A stretch of DNA of 64,000 bases from Serratia liquefaciens (GTDB lineage Bacteria; Pseudomonadota; Gammaproteobacteria; Enterobacterales; Enterobacteriaceae), in assembly GCA_012719855.1 (NCBI GenBank), contig JAAXZN010000029.1, positions 98,526 to 162,525 on the forward strand, read 5' to 3'. Position numbers and translations under genes: made by a program. Numbering within the stretch: position 1 is the first letter of the stretch; every line of letters begins with the position of its first letter. Shown one piece after another: positions 44,090-55,049 of this stretch. The notes under the pieces are model-generated. The model had not been told where the DNA came from. It saw only the letters and a list, made by a program, of their open reading frames with translations, and ran no database searches.

Positions 44090-46157
44090 TTTGCGCAGCC
44101 TGTGTAACAGGGGCAGCCTCTTCGGGTTGATAAATAGCACGGTAAGCCTGAGGCATATTCCAGACTTCTTGCTCAAAAGCCTTAAGTTCGTAGGCTGTTG
44201 ATTGCTGATCGTGACGCCGTAAACCGTGGTCGGCACCAAACAGCATGTCTAGATCGTCGGTTTTCTCAATGACAAACTGTAGGTTGTCGTCTTGCTTTTG
44301 ATTATCCGCCAACACCAACCGTATTTTGTTCCAATCGTCGAAGAAATATTCCTGCAATAAGGGAATGATCTTTTTCTGGAATGCCGCCTTCAGCTGTTTA
44401 AACGCCTTCTCTTCATCCTTCGCATCGCAGGCTTTTTTTACCGGCATAAGGAACGCATGCCCTAACGTATGCTCGCGATCGTAAAGCGCCTCAATTCGGC
44501 TATTAAGTTTTTCTAATAACGATTCAAGCTCAATGCCTTTTACTTTTGCACCACTGAGTAATGAGAGATCTGGCATCATCTCGACAAAGTCGAAGCGGCG
44601 GCGTAATGCCGTGTCCATCAGTGCCAACGAACGGTCTGCGGTATTCATTGCTCCAATGATGTCGACGTTGCCAGGCACACTGAATGTCTGGCCGCTATAG
44701 GACAGCTGCAGGCTCATCGCATTGCTCATACCGGCGCGCTTGTCGATTTCAATCAACGAAATCAGCTCGCCGAAAATCTTGGAGATATTGCCACGGTTAA
44801 TCTCATCAATAAAAATGGCATAGCGGTGCGCCGGATCGGCATTAGCACGCTGGCATAAGCGCATGAAAATGCCAGGCTCAATGGGATAAGAGATATTGCC
44901 GCCCTCATCGGCGCGGGCTCGCATCCCTTCGATAAACTCTTCGTAACCATAAGATTGATGGAAGGTAACGACGGCAAACCGCTGAATGGCCTCAGCTGTT
45001 TGCGGGCCCTGCTTTAACTCAGCATAAAGTGAAACAAGATCTTCCACCTGCTCTAGCTGCGACTTCACTAGGAACCACTCACTCTCGGCCGTTTTATTGA
45101 AAATCGTAGGCTCACGGCGGTTTTTATATTCAACCGTGGTGGATTCCGGCACGGTAAAGGATTGCAGCGTAGCCCAAGCCGTTTGCGATAAATTACTGCT
45201 GCGACCATTCAATAAGGCTTTACGTTGGAACCACTGGTGTTCAGTCAATTGGCGAACTTTAGCTCGTTTATTCAGATCCAATAAGACTAGCGCTGTCACC
45301 TGCATCCAGTTAAGTGATTCAAGGCGGGAATCTAGCCAGGCATCATAATCGGCTGGAGCGGCCTGCGTGGTGTACTCCTTCATCTTCTGCTGCAAGATGA
45401 AGGTTTTTCCGGTTCCCGGAGGACCAAAGTAGATCATATTGACGGGTGAATGCTGCGGTATCGTCGCGCTCACCACTTCATTGCTCACCGTGACTGGGCT
45501 GCTAACCATTTTCTCTTGTTTTTGCTCGCTGTCACGCTCACGCAGCAGTTCATAGAGATGCCAGATCGCCATGTTCACATAGTAAGGATCCGCATCTGGC
45601 AGTTGCCTGTTAATCGCGCCCTTCAATTCATGGTTTTTCTGCAGCCAATCGCCAGTAAGCGTCAGGCCAAACGAAAATTGCTCATTTATAAACGTCGCGG
45701 CTTTGGTAAACGCATTCTCGTCTACCGTGCTGGTGCAAGTTTCTGGAGTAAATGCCGCAAAGACACGATTCCTCAAACTCCAATACATCCGCTTGAGTTG
45801 CCCGGTTTCCTTGGCTTGCTGTAAGGCGGCTTCTACATATTGGTAAGTTTGTTCGTCGGGTTGACGATGAATACGCTCGGTCAGTTCTCTGAGCAATGGG
45901 AGACTTTGCTGGAACTCGGCCAACGACGGAACCCCCTGGCGGATACTGGCAATTCCGTTATCACGCTCATACCAAAGCCGTTTAACCAGATCATCCGTCT
46001 CCGGCTCTGAAAATGTCTGGGTTTGTTGAAGCAATGCCGTAAATTCACGGTAACGGCTATTCCACTCTGAATGAGAATAATCTTTGTATTCGGCCAGAGA
46101 GTTAATTAATTCACTGAGAGTCAGCTTACCTGCTTCAACATCGGCAACGATATCCAT
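44082..46157 (-). CDS. mcrB: McrB-like GTPase with unfamiliar N-terminal domain
   Basis: A 691-residue AAA+ protein with Walker A GPPGTGKT at residues 245-252, Walker B AIFIDEINRGN and the McrB signature MNTADRSL followed by ALRRRF. It should use GTP and translocate DNA to activate McrC. The first 220 residues are helical (many Glu/Leu, e.g. ELTERIHRQPDEQTYQYVEAAL) and do not look like the DNA-reading domain of E. coli McrB, so the modified base or context recognised may differ. The start is taken at the ATG at 46157; a GTG directly before it is in frame. Confidence 0.88.
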   Translation of the reverse strand: MDIVADVEAGKLTLSELINSLAEYKDYSHSEWNSRYREFTALLQQTQTFSEPETDDLVKRLWYERDNGIASIRQGVPSLAEFQQSLPLLRELTERIHRQPDEQTYQYVEAALQQAKETGQLKRMYWSLRNRVFAAFTPETCTSTVDENAFTKAATFINEQFSFGLTLTGDWLQKNHELKGAINRQLPDADPYYVNMAIWHLYELLRERDSEQKQEKMVSSPVTVSNEVVSATIPQHSPVNMIYFGPPGTGKTFILQQKMKEYTTQAAPADYDAWLDSRLESLNWMQVTALVLLDLNKRAKVRQLTEHQWFQRKALLNGRSSNLSQTAWATLQSFTVPESTTVEYKNRREPTIFNKTAESEWFLVKSQLEQVEDLVSLYAELKQGPQTAEAIQRFAVVTFHQSYGYEEFIEGMRARADEGGNISYPIEPGIFMRLCQRANADPAHRYAIFIDEINRGNISKIFGELISLIEIDKRAGMSNAMSLQLSYSGQTFSVPGNVDIIGAMNTADRSLALMDTALRRRFDFVEMMPDLSLLSGAKVKGIELESLLEKLNSRIEALYDREHTLGHAFLMPVKKACDAKDEEKAFKQLKAAFQKKIIPLLQEYFFDDWNKIRLVLADNQKQDDNLQFVIEKTDDLDMLFGADHGLRRHDQQSTAYELKAFEQEVWNMPQAYRAIYQPEEAAPVTQAAQNG

Positions 46158-46273
46158 CACGATAGTTCCTGTACGGTGACATTATTATTTGAAAGAAAAA
46201 CCGGTACTGTTACTACAAAACTACGGCAGCCAAGACGTTAACATCAAGGCTGCTAACCACTGCCTAATTAATC

Positions 46274-49200
46274 TCAAGCGCCTTTCAGCATATCAAACAC
46301 CACGCGGGCAAACCCCTTGGCGAGCTCTGGGTTGGACAGATACTGCACCATCATTTCGTGCTGAGCTTCATTGCTGTCCATGACCGCGTCATCAATGGCT
46401 TTTGGGAAATCCCCCAGCATGGCCTGTTCACGGGTATTGTTGGCAATCTGCGTCATCACCGCTTGGTTTTCCGATAACTTGTCGCGCACGGTAAACGCAT
46501 AGTTGATCATGTCTTTATCGCTGAGATTGTCGGTCATAAACAGGTCGTTAAGGCGCGCCAGAATGTTCGACAGAAACTCTTCTTTCTTATCCTTCGGCTT
46601 GGCGGTGCCGATGTCATTACCTGGCTCGATTTTGTATTCTTCGGCATCTTCCTGAAGCTTGAGATGCTGTTCGTGGATTTTCGAGAGGCGGTAATGGCTC
46701 ATATCCACGTTGCTTAAATCAATCTCATCTTCTTCTATACGTTGTTCATGCAACAACGGACGCAGATGACGGGAAAACAGACTCAGTTTTTCCAGATCCT
46801 TGTCATCGTACTCAACGATTTGCGACATAAACTCGTAGAAACGGACAAAACTGCCGAGATCTTTTTTGAAAATATCCAGCTTGTCTTTTTCTTGTTTGCA
46901 GTCTTTGAAGCTGTTTTCAGCATTGGTGATCAACGCGATATCGTTAGTTTTCTTCGTGCGTTCAAAGATCTCTTTTGCCAGTACGTAAGCATCGATAGCG
47001 GAGGTATAACGTTTTTTCCAGCGCTCAACAGCCGGCTTGCAGATATTACTGATCGCCGCATTGGATTTGTTTTTGGTAAAGAAAGCCTCGCAGAACTGTT
47101 CGACTTCGTTCCACAAAAATATGCCGCTGGTACGCAGCTTCTCGAATAATTCGAAAACCAGCTGAGGGTCGCTAACATCGGTCAGTTCTGCCGTTTGGTA
47201 GTACGGCTGGAAAGCAGCGAGAATTTCATCAGGCTCGTTATAAAAATCCAGCACAAAAGTGCCCGACTGCGCTTTGCCCGGATAGGTGCGGTTCAGGCGC
47301 GACAACGTTTGTACACACTCCACGCCGCCAAGCGCTTTGTCCACATACATGGCACATAGCTTTGGCTGGTCAAAACCGGTCTGGAATTTATTTGCCACCA
47401 GCATCACCTGATAGTCTTCGCTATCAAAAGCTTTACGCATGTCCCGGCCTTTCAGCCCTGGGTTCATATTCATTTCGGTAAACTTTTGATTCAACAGTGC
47501 AAGGCTATTGTGGTCATTTTCAACAAACTCTACCTCGCCAGAGAATGCCACCATCGCATTGATCTTCGCGTAGTGATTCTCGGCAATGTACTTATCAAAC
47601 GCCAGCTTATAGCGCACCGCCGCTTTACGCGAACTGGTCACCACCATCGCTTTGGCCTGCCCACCCAGCAAATGCATCACATGCTTGCGGAAGTGCTCAA
47701 CGATCACTTTTACTTTTTGGGCAACGTTATGGTCGTGCAGCGTGACCCACTGGTTCAGTTTGATTTTGGCTTTTTTGCTGTCGACTTCTCGATCGGGATC
47801 GTCCAACTTTTGCAGCAGCTTGTATGCCACTTTGTAGTTGGTGTAATTCTTCAGCACGTCCAGAATAAAACCTTCTTCAATTGCCTGGCGCATGGAGTAA
47901 ACATGGAAGGCTTCTGGCTTGTTGGTTTTCGATGCCGGTTCAAGCGGGTTAGGACGACGACCAAACAACTCTAGGGTTTTGGCTTTTGGCGTGGCGGTAA
48001 ACGCATAGTAGTTAAGATTGCTGCTGCCTTTGCGCGCGGCGACAGTGGCATCAAGAATATCTTCCGATGACAGCTCGACATCATCATCCGCCTCTTCCGT
48101 CATCAGCACTTCTTTCAACTGACGCGCCGTGGAACCGCTTTGCGATGAATGAGCCTCATCGGCGATCACCGCATATTTACGCTGCTTGAGGCTGACACTG
48201 TTTTCGATAGCTTTCAGCACGAACGGGAAGGTCTGGATGGTAACGATAATAATCGGCTGTGAGTTTTCCAGCGCGCTGGCGAGTTTTTCTGATTTCGAGC
48301 CATCGCCTTCTTTATTATTGATGCGCCCGACCACGCCGTCCGCATGTTCAAACTGATAAATGGTGTCTTGAAGCTGATCGTCCAGTACCGTGCGGTCCGT
48401 GACCACAATCACCGAATGGAACTGCTTCTCGCCTTTCTCGTCATACAGTGTGGAAAGCTGATGTGCCGTCCAGGCGATAGAGTTAGATTTCCCGGAACCG
48501 GCGCTGTGTTGAATAAGGTATTTATGCCCCGTCCCTTCCACCATGGCCGCACTAATCAGTTTATTCACCACGTCCCATTGGTGATAACGCGGGAAGATCA
48601 GGCTCTCTTTCTTGCCCTTCAGCCCATTCCACTCTTCTTTTTCTTCGATTTGCAGATGCACGAAACTGGCGAGAATTTTCAGCATGTTGTCTGGCAGCAG
48701 AACTTCATTCCACAGATAATCGGTGGCATAGCGATTTGGGTCTTCAGGGATATCGTTCCCCGCTCCGCCGGCTTGGGTGCCTTTGTTAAACGGCAGGAAG
48801 AAGGTGTCATCACCCGCCAATTTGGTAGCCATAAACACTTCATACTGGCTGACGGCAAAGTGCACCAAAGCACCACGCTTGAAGGTGAGCAGCGGCTCCG
48901 GCTTGTTGGTAACCGGATCTTTCGGCAAACGCGTTTTCTTATATTGTTTAATCGCGTTTTGCACCGCCTGCTTGAACTCAGATTTGAGTTCTAGCGTCGC
49001 TATCGGCAGGCCATTAACAAACAGCACCAAGTCGATTCGCCACTTCTTGGCTTTTGCCCCTGCATCATCAAATGCCGCTTTGGTGGCATAGGGGCTATAA
49101 ACCAGTTCCGGCACAATGCGGCAGATGTTCTGCTGATACCGCGCCAGCGTTTCCGGGTTGAGATTATGTTCGGGCTTAAACTGGCACAGCGAAAAACGCG

Positions 49201-49522
49201 CGTTATGGCTTTTGATTCCGTGTCGCAATACGCCCAGCGTGCCGTAAGTGCGCGAAAGCATATCGGTGGCGTTGTTATCCGCTTTTTTTAGCTGAGCCAC
49301 CAACGCATCGAGGAAATGGCGTTCGGTATCGGTCGGGTAAATCTTGGCAAATTTCTCCCACTCCAGCGGCTGGGTGTTTTGCACAAAGGCAATCGCATCT
49401 TGCGAGTATAGAGCACGTTCGCGATTGTAGCCGTCAGGTTTGCCGACAATCCATCCCTTGGCAACCATTTGAGCAATCATCTCATTTTGGAAGATTGCCT
49501 CTTTGGTGGTGTCCATACTCAT
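46274..49522 (-). CDS. hsdR: HsdR, type I restriction endonuclease subunit
   Basis: A 1082-residue motor nuclease. The N-terminal PD-(D/E)xK nuclease has Asp164, Glu178 and Lys180 (IDLVLF...LELK). The SF2 helicase has Walker A SAGSGKS at residues 340-346, DEAH in VIADEAHSSQSG and motif VI in QTLSRLNRT. A helical C-terminal region binds the methylase complex. All active motifs are intact. Its ATG overlaps the hsdS stop (ATGA), and it is the last gene of the M-S-R unit. Confidence 0.95.
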   Translation of the reverse strand: MSMDTTKEAIFQNEMIAQMVAKGWIVGKPDGYNRERALYSQDAIAFVQNTQPLEWEKFAKIYPTDTERHFLDALVAQLKKADNNATDMLSRTYGTLGVLRHGIKSHNARFSLCQFKPEHNLNPETLARYQQNICRIVPELVYSPYATKAAFDDAGAKAKKWRIDLVLFVNGLPIATLELKSEFKQAVQNAIKQYKKTRLPKDPVTNKPEPLLTFKRGALVHFAVSQYEVFMATKLAGDDTFFLPFNKGTQAGGAGNDIPEDPNRYATDYLWNEVLLPDNMLKILASFVHLQIEEKEEWNGLKGKKESLIFPRYHQWDVVNKLISAAMVEGTGHKYLIQHSAGSGKSNSIAWTAHQLSTLYDEKGEKQFHSVIVVTDRTVLDDQLQDTIYQFEHADGVVGRINNKEGDGSKSEKLASALENSQPIIIVTIQTFPFVLKAIENSVSLKQRKYAVIADEAHSSQSGSTARQLKEVLMTEEADDDVELSSEDILDATVAARKGSSNLNYYAFTATPKAKTLELFGRRPNPLEPASKTNKPEAFHVYSMRQAIEEGFILDVLKNYTNYKVAYKLLQKLDDPDREVDSKKAKIKLNQWVTLHDHNVAQKVKVIVEHFRKHVMHLLGGQAKAMVVTSSRKAAVRYKLAFDKYIAENHYAKINAMVAFSGEVEFVENDHNSLALLNQKFTEMNMNPGLKGRDMRKAFDSEDYQVMLVANKFQTGFDQPKLCAMYVDKALGGVECVQTLSRLNRTYPGKAQSGTFVLDFYNEPDEILAAFQPYYQTAELTDVSDPQLVFELFEKLRTSGIFLWNEVEQFCEAFFTKNKSNAAISNICKPAVERWKKRYTSAIDAYVLAKEIFERTKKTNDIALITNAENSFKDCKQEKDKLDIFKKDLGSFVRFYEFMSQIVEYDDKDLEKLSLFSRHLRPLLHEQRIEEDEIDLSNVDMSHYRLSKIHEQHLKLQEDAEEYKIEPGNDIGTAKPKDKKEEFLSNILARLNDLFMTDNLSDKDMINYAFTVRDKLSENQAVMTQIANNTREQAMLGDFPKAIDDAVMDSNEAQHEMMVQYLSNPELAKGFARVVFDMLKGA

Positions 49523-50883
49523 GCGGTGGCCTCCTGTGATACCTCAGCTTTTTCGTCTTCTGGTGCGACCCAGTTACGGACGTCGATTTTGCCAGTGACG
49601 GCCGCGGAGATCAGGGCGGTGCGGCGTTCTTGGAGAAGTTCAATTTGTTTCTCACATATACATAAAAGGTTTGAAAAATTATCTTTCTCTTTTTCAATAT
49701 CTCTTATTATTTCTAATTGTTCTTTTATAGGTGGAACAGGAATTGGATAATTCTTGACATCAGAGCATGTAATTGCTGCCTTTGTGCTTCCCCACCCAGC
49801 AGAAATTGTGCGTATTTGTTGATATTTACTTTGCAACCACAGATGAATAAAATCTGACAATATTTTATGAGTTGTACGAGGCGTGATATATGCAACGTGT
49901 TGATTAATAGTTGCGTCTATCATCATTAATGCGGATGTACCTCTTGTTTTGCCTTCACCTGTAATAGCCATAATCACACTTCCTTTCCTTACTTTAGGTA
50001 AACTACATTCAGAAAGTGCTTTCGGTGTAACAAATTGATCTGTGGTTAGTACTTTTTCATCATTCACTTTTGAACTATTTAGCCATGGATAAGAGCCGTT
50101 TTGCCAAAAAAGGGCATTTTCTCTACTAGGAGTACAACCATTACCAACATTGCATAACCAACCTATACGAGATGCTTCCCAATGCTCCGGCACTTCCCCC
50201 AACCACTCAACACCAGAATCTTTCATTGGCGCATTAGGGTTTAGCCCTTTAGTAACCGCATGGCTAATCACTGCCTGACGTTTTTCTTTGAGCAGTTCAA
50301 TCAATTGCTGCTGCTTCTCGATCAGGTTATCTATTTTTGCGGTTTCGTGATCGAGGAATTTAGCTATCTGAGCTTGCTCAGTGAGAGGAGGTAAAGAAAG
50401 AAGCAATCCCGAAAATTCGTTGAACCTAAATTCAGTTGACCGCTCACGAATTCCTTTCGCTAACGATAAAATAAAATCAGTCACTGCAAGCTGACGGACT
50501 AAATAACCGTAATAGCGCATGTGTGTTCCTTTTTCATCCCATGGGATGCATACAGAACAGACAGGAGAACACTTACCATCTGAATCACTAATACCAATAG
50601 CACCAGCAAAACCATCCATTGCATGAACCAAAAGATCCCCGGCCTTTACTCCCTGATAGCCTATTTCTTTAAGCGCATTAGTAAAACCATCTACTCGCCG
50701 ATTTGATCGTAAGGTCACTTGCCCATCACGAAAGGCTGTTACAATTCCGTCCTGCTCAGTTGTTGCACGCTGTACTTTGCGGAAAATATATTTTGCTTTT
50801 TGCAAGTTCCAATGACACGGCATCTCACCCAACCACTCTACTCCAGAATTCTTATACTCCGGGTACGCCTTATATTTAGCCAT
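49519..50883 (-). CDS. hsdS: HsdS, type I specificity subunit
   Basis: A 454-residue subunit with two target recognition domains and two conserved spacer helices. The half-repeats begin NSGVEWLGEMPCHW and DSGVEWLGEVPEHW, and the helices read TEQAQIAKFLDHETAKIDNLIEKQQQL and KEQLEIIRDIEKEKDNF. The bipartite target cannot be deduced. The DNA of the second recognition domain (about 49640-50160) is visibly AT-richer than the conserved parts, as expected if domains are exchanged by recombination. It overlaps both hsdM and hsdR by ATGA junctions. Confidence 0.93.
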   Translation of the reverse strand: MAKYKAYPEYKNSGVEWLGEMPCHWNLQKAKYIFRKVQRATTEQDGIVTAFRDGQVTLRSNRRVDGFTNALKEIGYQGVKAGDLLVHAMDGFAGAIGISDSDGKCSPVCSVCIPWDEKGTHMRYYGYLVRQLAVTDFILSLAKGIRERSTEFRFNEFSGLLLSLPPLTEQAQIAKFLDHETAKIDNLIEKQQQLIELLKEKRQAVISHAVTKGLNPNAPMKDSGVEWLGEVPEHWEASRIGWLCNVGNGCTPSRENALFWQNGSYPWLNSSKVNDEKVLTTDQFVTPKALSECSLPKVRKGSVIMAITGEGKTRGTSALMMIDATINQHVAYITPRTTHKILSDFIHLWLQSKYQQIRTISAGWGSTKAAITCSDVKNYPIPVPPIKEQLEIIRDIEKEKDNFSNLLCICEKQIELLQERRTALISAAVTGKIDVRNWVAPEDEKAEVSQEATA

Positions 50884-53246
50884 CAGGAATGCACCTCCTG
50901 CAGCAGCTTCATAATCTCGGCGCTCACCGCGCCCAGATCCGCATCAATCTCTTCCAGCGGGCGCGGCGGCTGGTAAACGTAGAAATGGCGGTTAAATGGA
51001 ATCTCGTAGCCGACGATCCCCACTTCACCGTCTTTAGCATCTCGTTTATCGGCATTAATCCAGGCATCGGCTACGTGCGGCAGCACTTCGGCTTTAAAGT
51101 AGTTCTCGATCAAATCGCTGGTAGAAACGGTTGGATTTAGCGGCACGTTTTCGTTATCGCGCAGATCACCGTCCTGCTCGAACTCCACCACTTTGCCTTT
51201 GTATTCAAAGGCACCGTACAGCGGCTGGGCGGCTTCTTTCAGCACCTTCTTCACTACCGGCTCGGCGGCCGGATTTTTAGTGGTGATGGCGTCGATAAAC
51301 TGTTTGTTCTCTTTGGCATCCAGCTTCACGCCAGCCGCTTTGATGGCCCCTTTCAGGGTCAACTGGAACTGATTGAAGTCATTGCTCACCAGCGTTTTGC
51401 CACCCGCCTGCGTACCCAGAGCCGTCTGAATCTGCTGCGCTTTTTCCAGTAACCCGCGCTGCGCCAGCCACAATTTGCTGTCGAGCAGGTCTTTAATCTG
51501 CTTCTCTTTTAATTCAGCAAATTCCGCTTTGATGATAGAGCGAACTTCTGCTTCCAGTTCGGAGAAATCACCATAGGTCTCTTCCTGCCATTGGGACGCG
51601 AACTCTTTATACAGACGTTCCATCGGCGCATTAAACGGCTTTGGTGCAAAGCGCAGCGTGGTAATGGCCTCATCAGTGACCTGTGCAGACAAACGCAGCG
51701 GGCGCTCGATGGTCAGGCGGCGGTAGCCAAAATCCGTGCTGTTAAAGATTTTGCTGGCGAAGGTTTTTGGCGCTTCGGTTTTAGCCGTTGTCGACTGGCG
51801 GCCACGGTTAGATTTCTGCTCTGGCGCTTTTTCCAGGCCCAAATCTTCAAGAGCAGTCGCATCCACCACTTCAAAGTCACCAAAGGTGCGGGTGATCAGC
51901 TTGATATCGTCCTCGCCCATCAGGTTACGTTTAGAACCTAATGACTTACGCATCTTACCGCACAGGTTGGTGCCATCAATCAGCTGGACTTTGCCTTTAC
52001 GCTCTGGCGCTTTCTTATTGGAGAGGATCCAGACATAGGTAGCAATGCCGGTGTTGTAGAACATGTCCGTTGGCAGCGCGACGATGCCTTCCAGCAAATC
52101 GGCTTCCAGAATATAACGGCGAATTTCACTCTCACCGCTTCCCGCCCCGCCGGTAAACAGTGGCGAACCATTGAGGATAATACCGATACGTCCACCGTTG
52201 CTCACCGAACCATCGGCGTTACGGCTATCACGCATTTTGCTGATCAGGTGCATCAGGAACAACAGCGAACCATCAGAGACACGCGGTAAACCGGGGCCAA
52301 AGCGCCCGTTAAAGCCTTTCTGCTGATGTTCATCGTTGATCTCACCTTCAATCTTTTTCCAATCCACGCCAAAGGGTGGGTTAGACAGCATGTAGTCGAA
52401 CTGGTCCTGCGGTAACTGGTCATTGGAAAGGGTGTTCCCCAGTTTGATACGGCTAACGTCTTGCCCTTTGATCAACATATCGGCTTTACAGATAGCGTAG
52501 GACTCTGGGTTTAGCTCTTGACCAAAAGCACGCATCACCGCGTTCGGGTTCAGCTCGTGCACGTACTCCATGCCGGAAGAGAGGAAGCCACCGGTACCGG
52601 CTGTTGGGTCGTAAATGGTGCGGATGATACCGTCTTTCGACAAGGCGTCATTATCTTCCATAAACACCAGCGAAGTGGTTAAACGCACGATATCACGCGG
52701 GGTAAAGTGCTCCCCGGCAGTCTCATTCGAACTCTCCGCAAAACGGCGAATCAGTTCTTCAAACACCAGGCCCATATCATGGTTAGAAATGGCTTTTGGG
52801 CTCAGATCGGTAGTGGCGAATTTTTTAACCACCTTGTACAGCAGGTTGGCATCATCCAACAGGCTGACAAATTCACTAAATTTGAAGTGCTCAAAGATTT
52901 CCCGCGCGTCCTTGGAAAAACACTGAACATAGTTCTCCAGGTTAGCTTTGATGTCGTTCTGCCCCATCTTGCCAAGATCCATCGGCGAGATATTGAAGAA
53001 CGTAAGGCCATTGGTCGCACGTAACAGAAACTTATCCCTTCCTTCTTCAGGCAACGGGCTGGTCTTCAACTTTTCCGCTTGTGCTACGACGGCTTCTTTA
53101 CTGGCGGCTAACACGCACTCCAGACGGCGTAACAGGGTAAAAGGCAAAATCACCCGCCCGTACTGGGATTGCTTAAAATCACCGCGAAGCAGGTCGGCTA
53201 CCGACCAGATGAAAGCAGCTGTTTGAGAGAAGTTTGTGTTAGCCAT
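50883..53246 (-). CDS. hsdM: HsdM, type I DNA adenine methyltransferase subunit
   Basis: A 787-residue methyltransferase. The N-terminal HsdM helical domain is followed by the S-adenosylmethionine loop DPTAGTGG at residues 213-220 and the catalytic NPPF at residues 289-292, both intact. The C-terminal 300 residues are long for the family and helical. It is the first gene of the hsdMSR unit. The unit reads toward the McrBC genes and ends just beside them. Confidence 0.94.
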   Translation of the reverse strand: MANTNFSQTAAFIWSVADLLRGDFKQSQYGRVILPFTLLRRLECVLAASKEAVVAQAEKLKTSPLPEEGRDKFLLRATNGLTFFNISPMDLGKMGQNDIKANLENYVQCFSKDAREIFEHFKFSEFVSLLDDANLLYKVVKKFATTDLSPKAISNHDMGLVFEELIRRFAESSNETAGEHFTPRDIVRLTTSLVFMEDNDALSKDGIIRTIYDPTAGTGGFLSSGMEYVHELNPNAVMRAFGQELNPESYAICKADMLIKGQDVSRIKLGNTLSNDQLPQDQFDYMLSNPPFGVDWKKIEGEINDEHQQKGFNGRFGPGLPRVSDGSLLFLMHLISKMRDSRNADGSVSNGGRIGIILNGSPLFTGGAGSGESEIRRYILEADLLEGIVALPTDMFYNTGIATYVWILSNKKAPERKGKVQLIDGTNLCGKMRKSLGSKRNLMGEDDIKLITRTFGDFEVVDATALEDLGLEKAPEQKSNRGRQSTTAKTEAPKTFASKIFNSTDFGYRRLTIERPLRLSAQVTDEAITTLRFAPKPFNAPMERLYKEFASQWQEETYGDFSELEAEVRSIIKAEFAELKEKQIKDLLDSKLWLAQRGLLEKAQQIQTALGTQAGGKTLVSNDFNQFQLTLKGAIKAAGVKLDAKENKQFIDAITTKNPAAEPVVKKVLKEAAQPLYGAFEYKGKVVEFEQDGDLRDNENVPLNPTVSTSDLIENYFKAEVLPHVADAWINADKRDAKDGEVGIVGYEIPFNRHFYVYQPPRPLEEIDADLGAVSAEIMKLLQEVHS

Positions 53247-53484
53247 ATCAACAACCTGAATAGGGGCGCAAAAAGATGGCTAGATTATACATGAATCAAT
53301 ACGGCTTGCTGTGACATCAGTACGTAGTGGTTTTTACTTGCATATAGCAATAGTCACCTGATGCACGCAAATTCGTTCTAACGTTTACCCCTAGGTATAT
53401 ATTCATCTCGGATAGTATATAATCTTCAGTCATCACCCTGTGAAACAACCTAACGGGTAGACTCTCTAATAATCATTAAAACAC

Positions 53485-54405
53485 TCACATCTTAAAGACA
53501 GTATTTATTTCACTGCTGCCATAGAGTTCATTTTTCACCTGAGTCAATAGCGACTTCAAGGTATCCAGTAAGTACTGTGAAAACCCTTCTCGTCCCAGAC
53601 TCGTATCATAAACATGACTAGGAATAAATCGTTTCATTTCTTCATGAAACCGTCCGCCGCCGATAATATCTTCCAATGAGTCGATTCTGGACTGGAGCTT
53701 ACTTTCAAAGTTTTCGATTTTATAATCATCCAATTTTTTACGAACCAGTTCAGAGTTCACATTGATTGAGCGTTGTTTAAGCCAGACTAAATCCCATAAA
53801 TCACGATACCGGATATACTTTGTCGTGGCAGGGAGTGAGACCAATTTATCCGCCATCACTTCTTCCAGCGTTTCAACATTAATCAACGTGTCACTATAAC
53901 CATCAGGGAGAACCGAATAGTTACGTACTAGCTGCTTCACTGAGCGTGTATAGGCCGGAATGTTGGCAACTTCAACTTTGATACGTTGTTTTGGCATATC
54001 CCGCAGTTCAGGTGCCGTTGTGATCGAGATTTGCCACTTATCAACCTTAACCTCAGAGTATTCAGGCTCGGCACGCAGCTCTTTAGGCTCTTTGACTACA
54101 ACCTCTAACCCATAACGATCACCCAAGTAGGATTCAATACACTTTTTCATTGCAGTCAGATCGGCAGAACAAAACTCCACACCACCGGCAAAATCCAGAT
54201 CCTCACTGAAACGATTTGAGTCATAGCATAGTCTTAACGAAGTTCCCCCCTGAAATACCAGTGACTTCAATAGTCCGGCCTCAGACAAACAGAAGAGAAT
54301 GTCGTAATGTAACAATTCCTTTTCAACTACTGGACGTAAAGCAGACAGCCCTTGTTGTTGGATCGCTTCCGCGACCAAACCATCAAAATCAATACGCTTA
54401 GACAT
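53485..54405 (-). CDS. AbiEii-family nucleotidyltransferase toxin (second AbiE pair)
   Basis: A 306-residue protein of the AbiEii/AbiGii family with nucleotidyltransferase motif I FQGGTSLR (residues 51-58) and the metal-binding SEDLDF (67-72). The catalytic lysine/aspartate region follows in VETLEEVMADKLVSLPATTKYIRYRDLWDLVWL. It is of a different subtype from the toxin at 1265, closer to the phage-abortive-infection AbiE toxins. The start at 54405 overlaps the antitoxin stop by eight bases; the order antitoxin-toxin is the usual one. Confidence 0.87.
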   Translation of the reverse strand: MSKRIDFDGLVAEAIQQQGLSALRPVVEKELLHYDILFCLSEAGLLKSLVFQGGTSLRLCYDSNRFSEDLDFAGGVEFCSADLTAMKKCIESYLGDRYGLEVVVKEPKELRAEPEYSEVKVDKWQISITTAPELRDMPKQRIKVEVANIPAYTRSVKQLVRNYSVLPDGYSDTLINVETLEEVMADKLVSLPATTKYIRYRDLWDLVWLKQRSINVNSELVRKKLDDYKIENFESKLQSRIDSLEDIIGGGRFHEEMKRFIPSHVYDTSLGREGFSQYLLDTLKSLLTQVKNELYGSSEINTVFKM

Positions 54406-54931
54406 TCTCCAGCTCCGTATTATCAATCAGGTGTGTATTGCGGCCAACTCTACGTAAATCTCGCACCGCCGTTTCTTTTTTCGCGAACCTAATGGGGGAC
54501 TTTGTTTCAACCGTCCCCTCCAAAATAGAGCTAACAGAACGTTCAGTATGGGTTAACTCAATAACCCCCCACGGCGTTTTGTATTCACCCGATCTTCCCG
54601 TCGTCATAACGGTTAAACGATCCATCGGGATCTGCGAGATAACCCCATATTGTGATAAAGCAGACTCCAGACTAACGTAATTGTATTCTCCTCTCCGCAT
54701 GGTTTTGACAATATGTTCAAGGATATAGCTATCCTTTATGGCCCGATCGTAAACGTAAACGCCTTGCGCAGCCCTAATCAGGATTTTGCTTCGCACCAAA
54801 CGCTCAAGCGATGCTTTTAAGGCGCGGGGAGACTCATCAGGGAAAATTTTATCAAAGTCATGCAGATGAAAAACATAGCGCCCGTTGCGGCTAAATTCGT
54901 CAAGTGTGGTAATCGCCGTCAGTTTATCCAT
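54398..54931 (-). CDS. AbiEi-family antitoxin (second AbiE pair)
   Basis: A 177-residue protein with an N-terminal winged helix (MDKLTAITTLDEFSRNGRYVFHLHDF; LKASLERLVRSKILIRAAQGVYVY) and the C-terminal antitoxin domain (YNYVSLESALSQYGVISQIPMDRLTVMTTGRSGEY, TPWGVIELTHT). The start at 54931 is chosen because it begins the conserved domain; in-frame starts at 54970 and 55108 would add unusual hydrophobic sequence. It should repress the pair's promoter and neutralise the nucleotidyltransferase. Confidence 0.82.
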   Translation of the reverse strand: MDKLTAITTLDEFSRNGRYVFHLHDFDKIFPDESPRALKASLERLVRSKILIRAAQGVYVYDRAIKDSYILEHIVKTMRRGEYNYVSLESALSQYGVISQIPMDRLTVMTTGRSGEYKTPWGVIELTHTERSVSSILEGTVETKSPIRFAKKETAVRDLRRVGRNTHLIDNTELENV

Positions 54932-55049
54932 TGGATTTATCTCGACAAAAAAGACATTTTTTAGTGTCATTACTGTATAGATACCTAACTTAACATTGGT
55001 ATGTGCGCAATAAAAACACCATTTAGCGTCTTTTTTGTAAAGATAGTAA

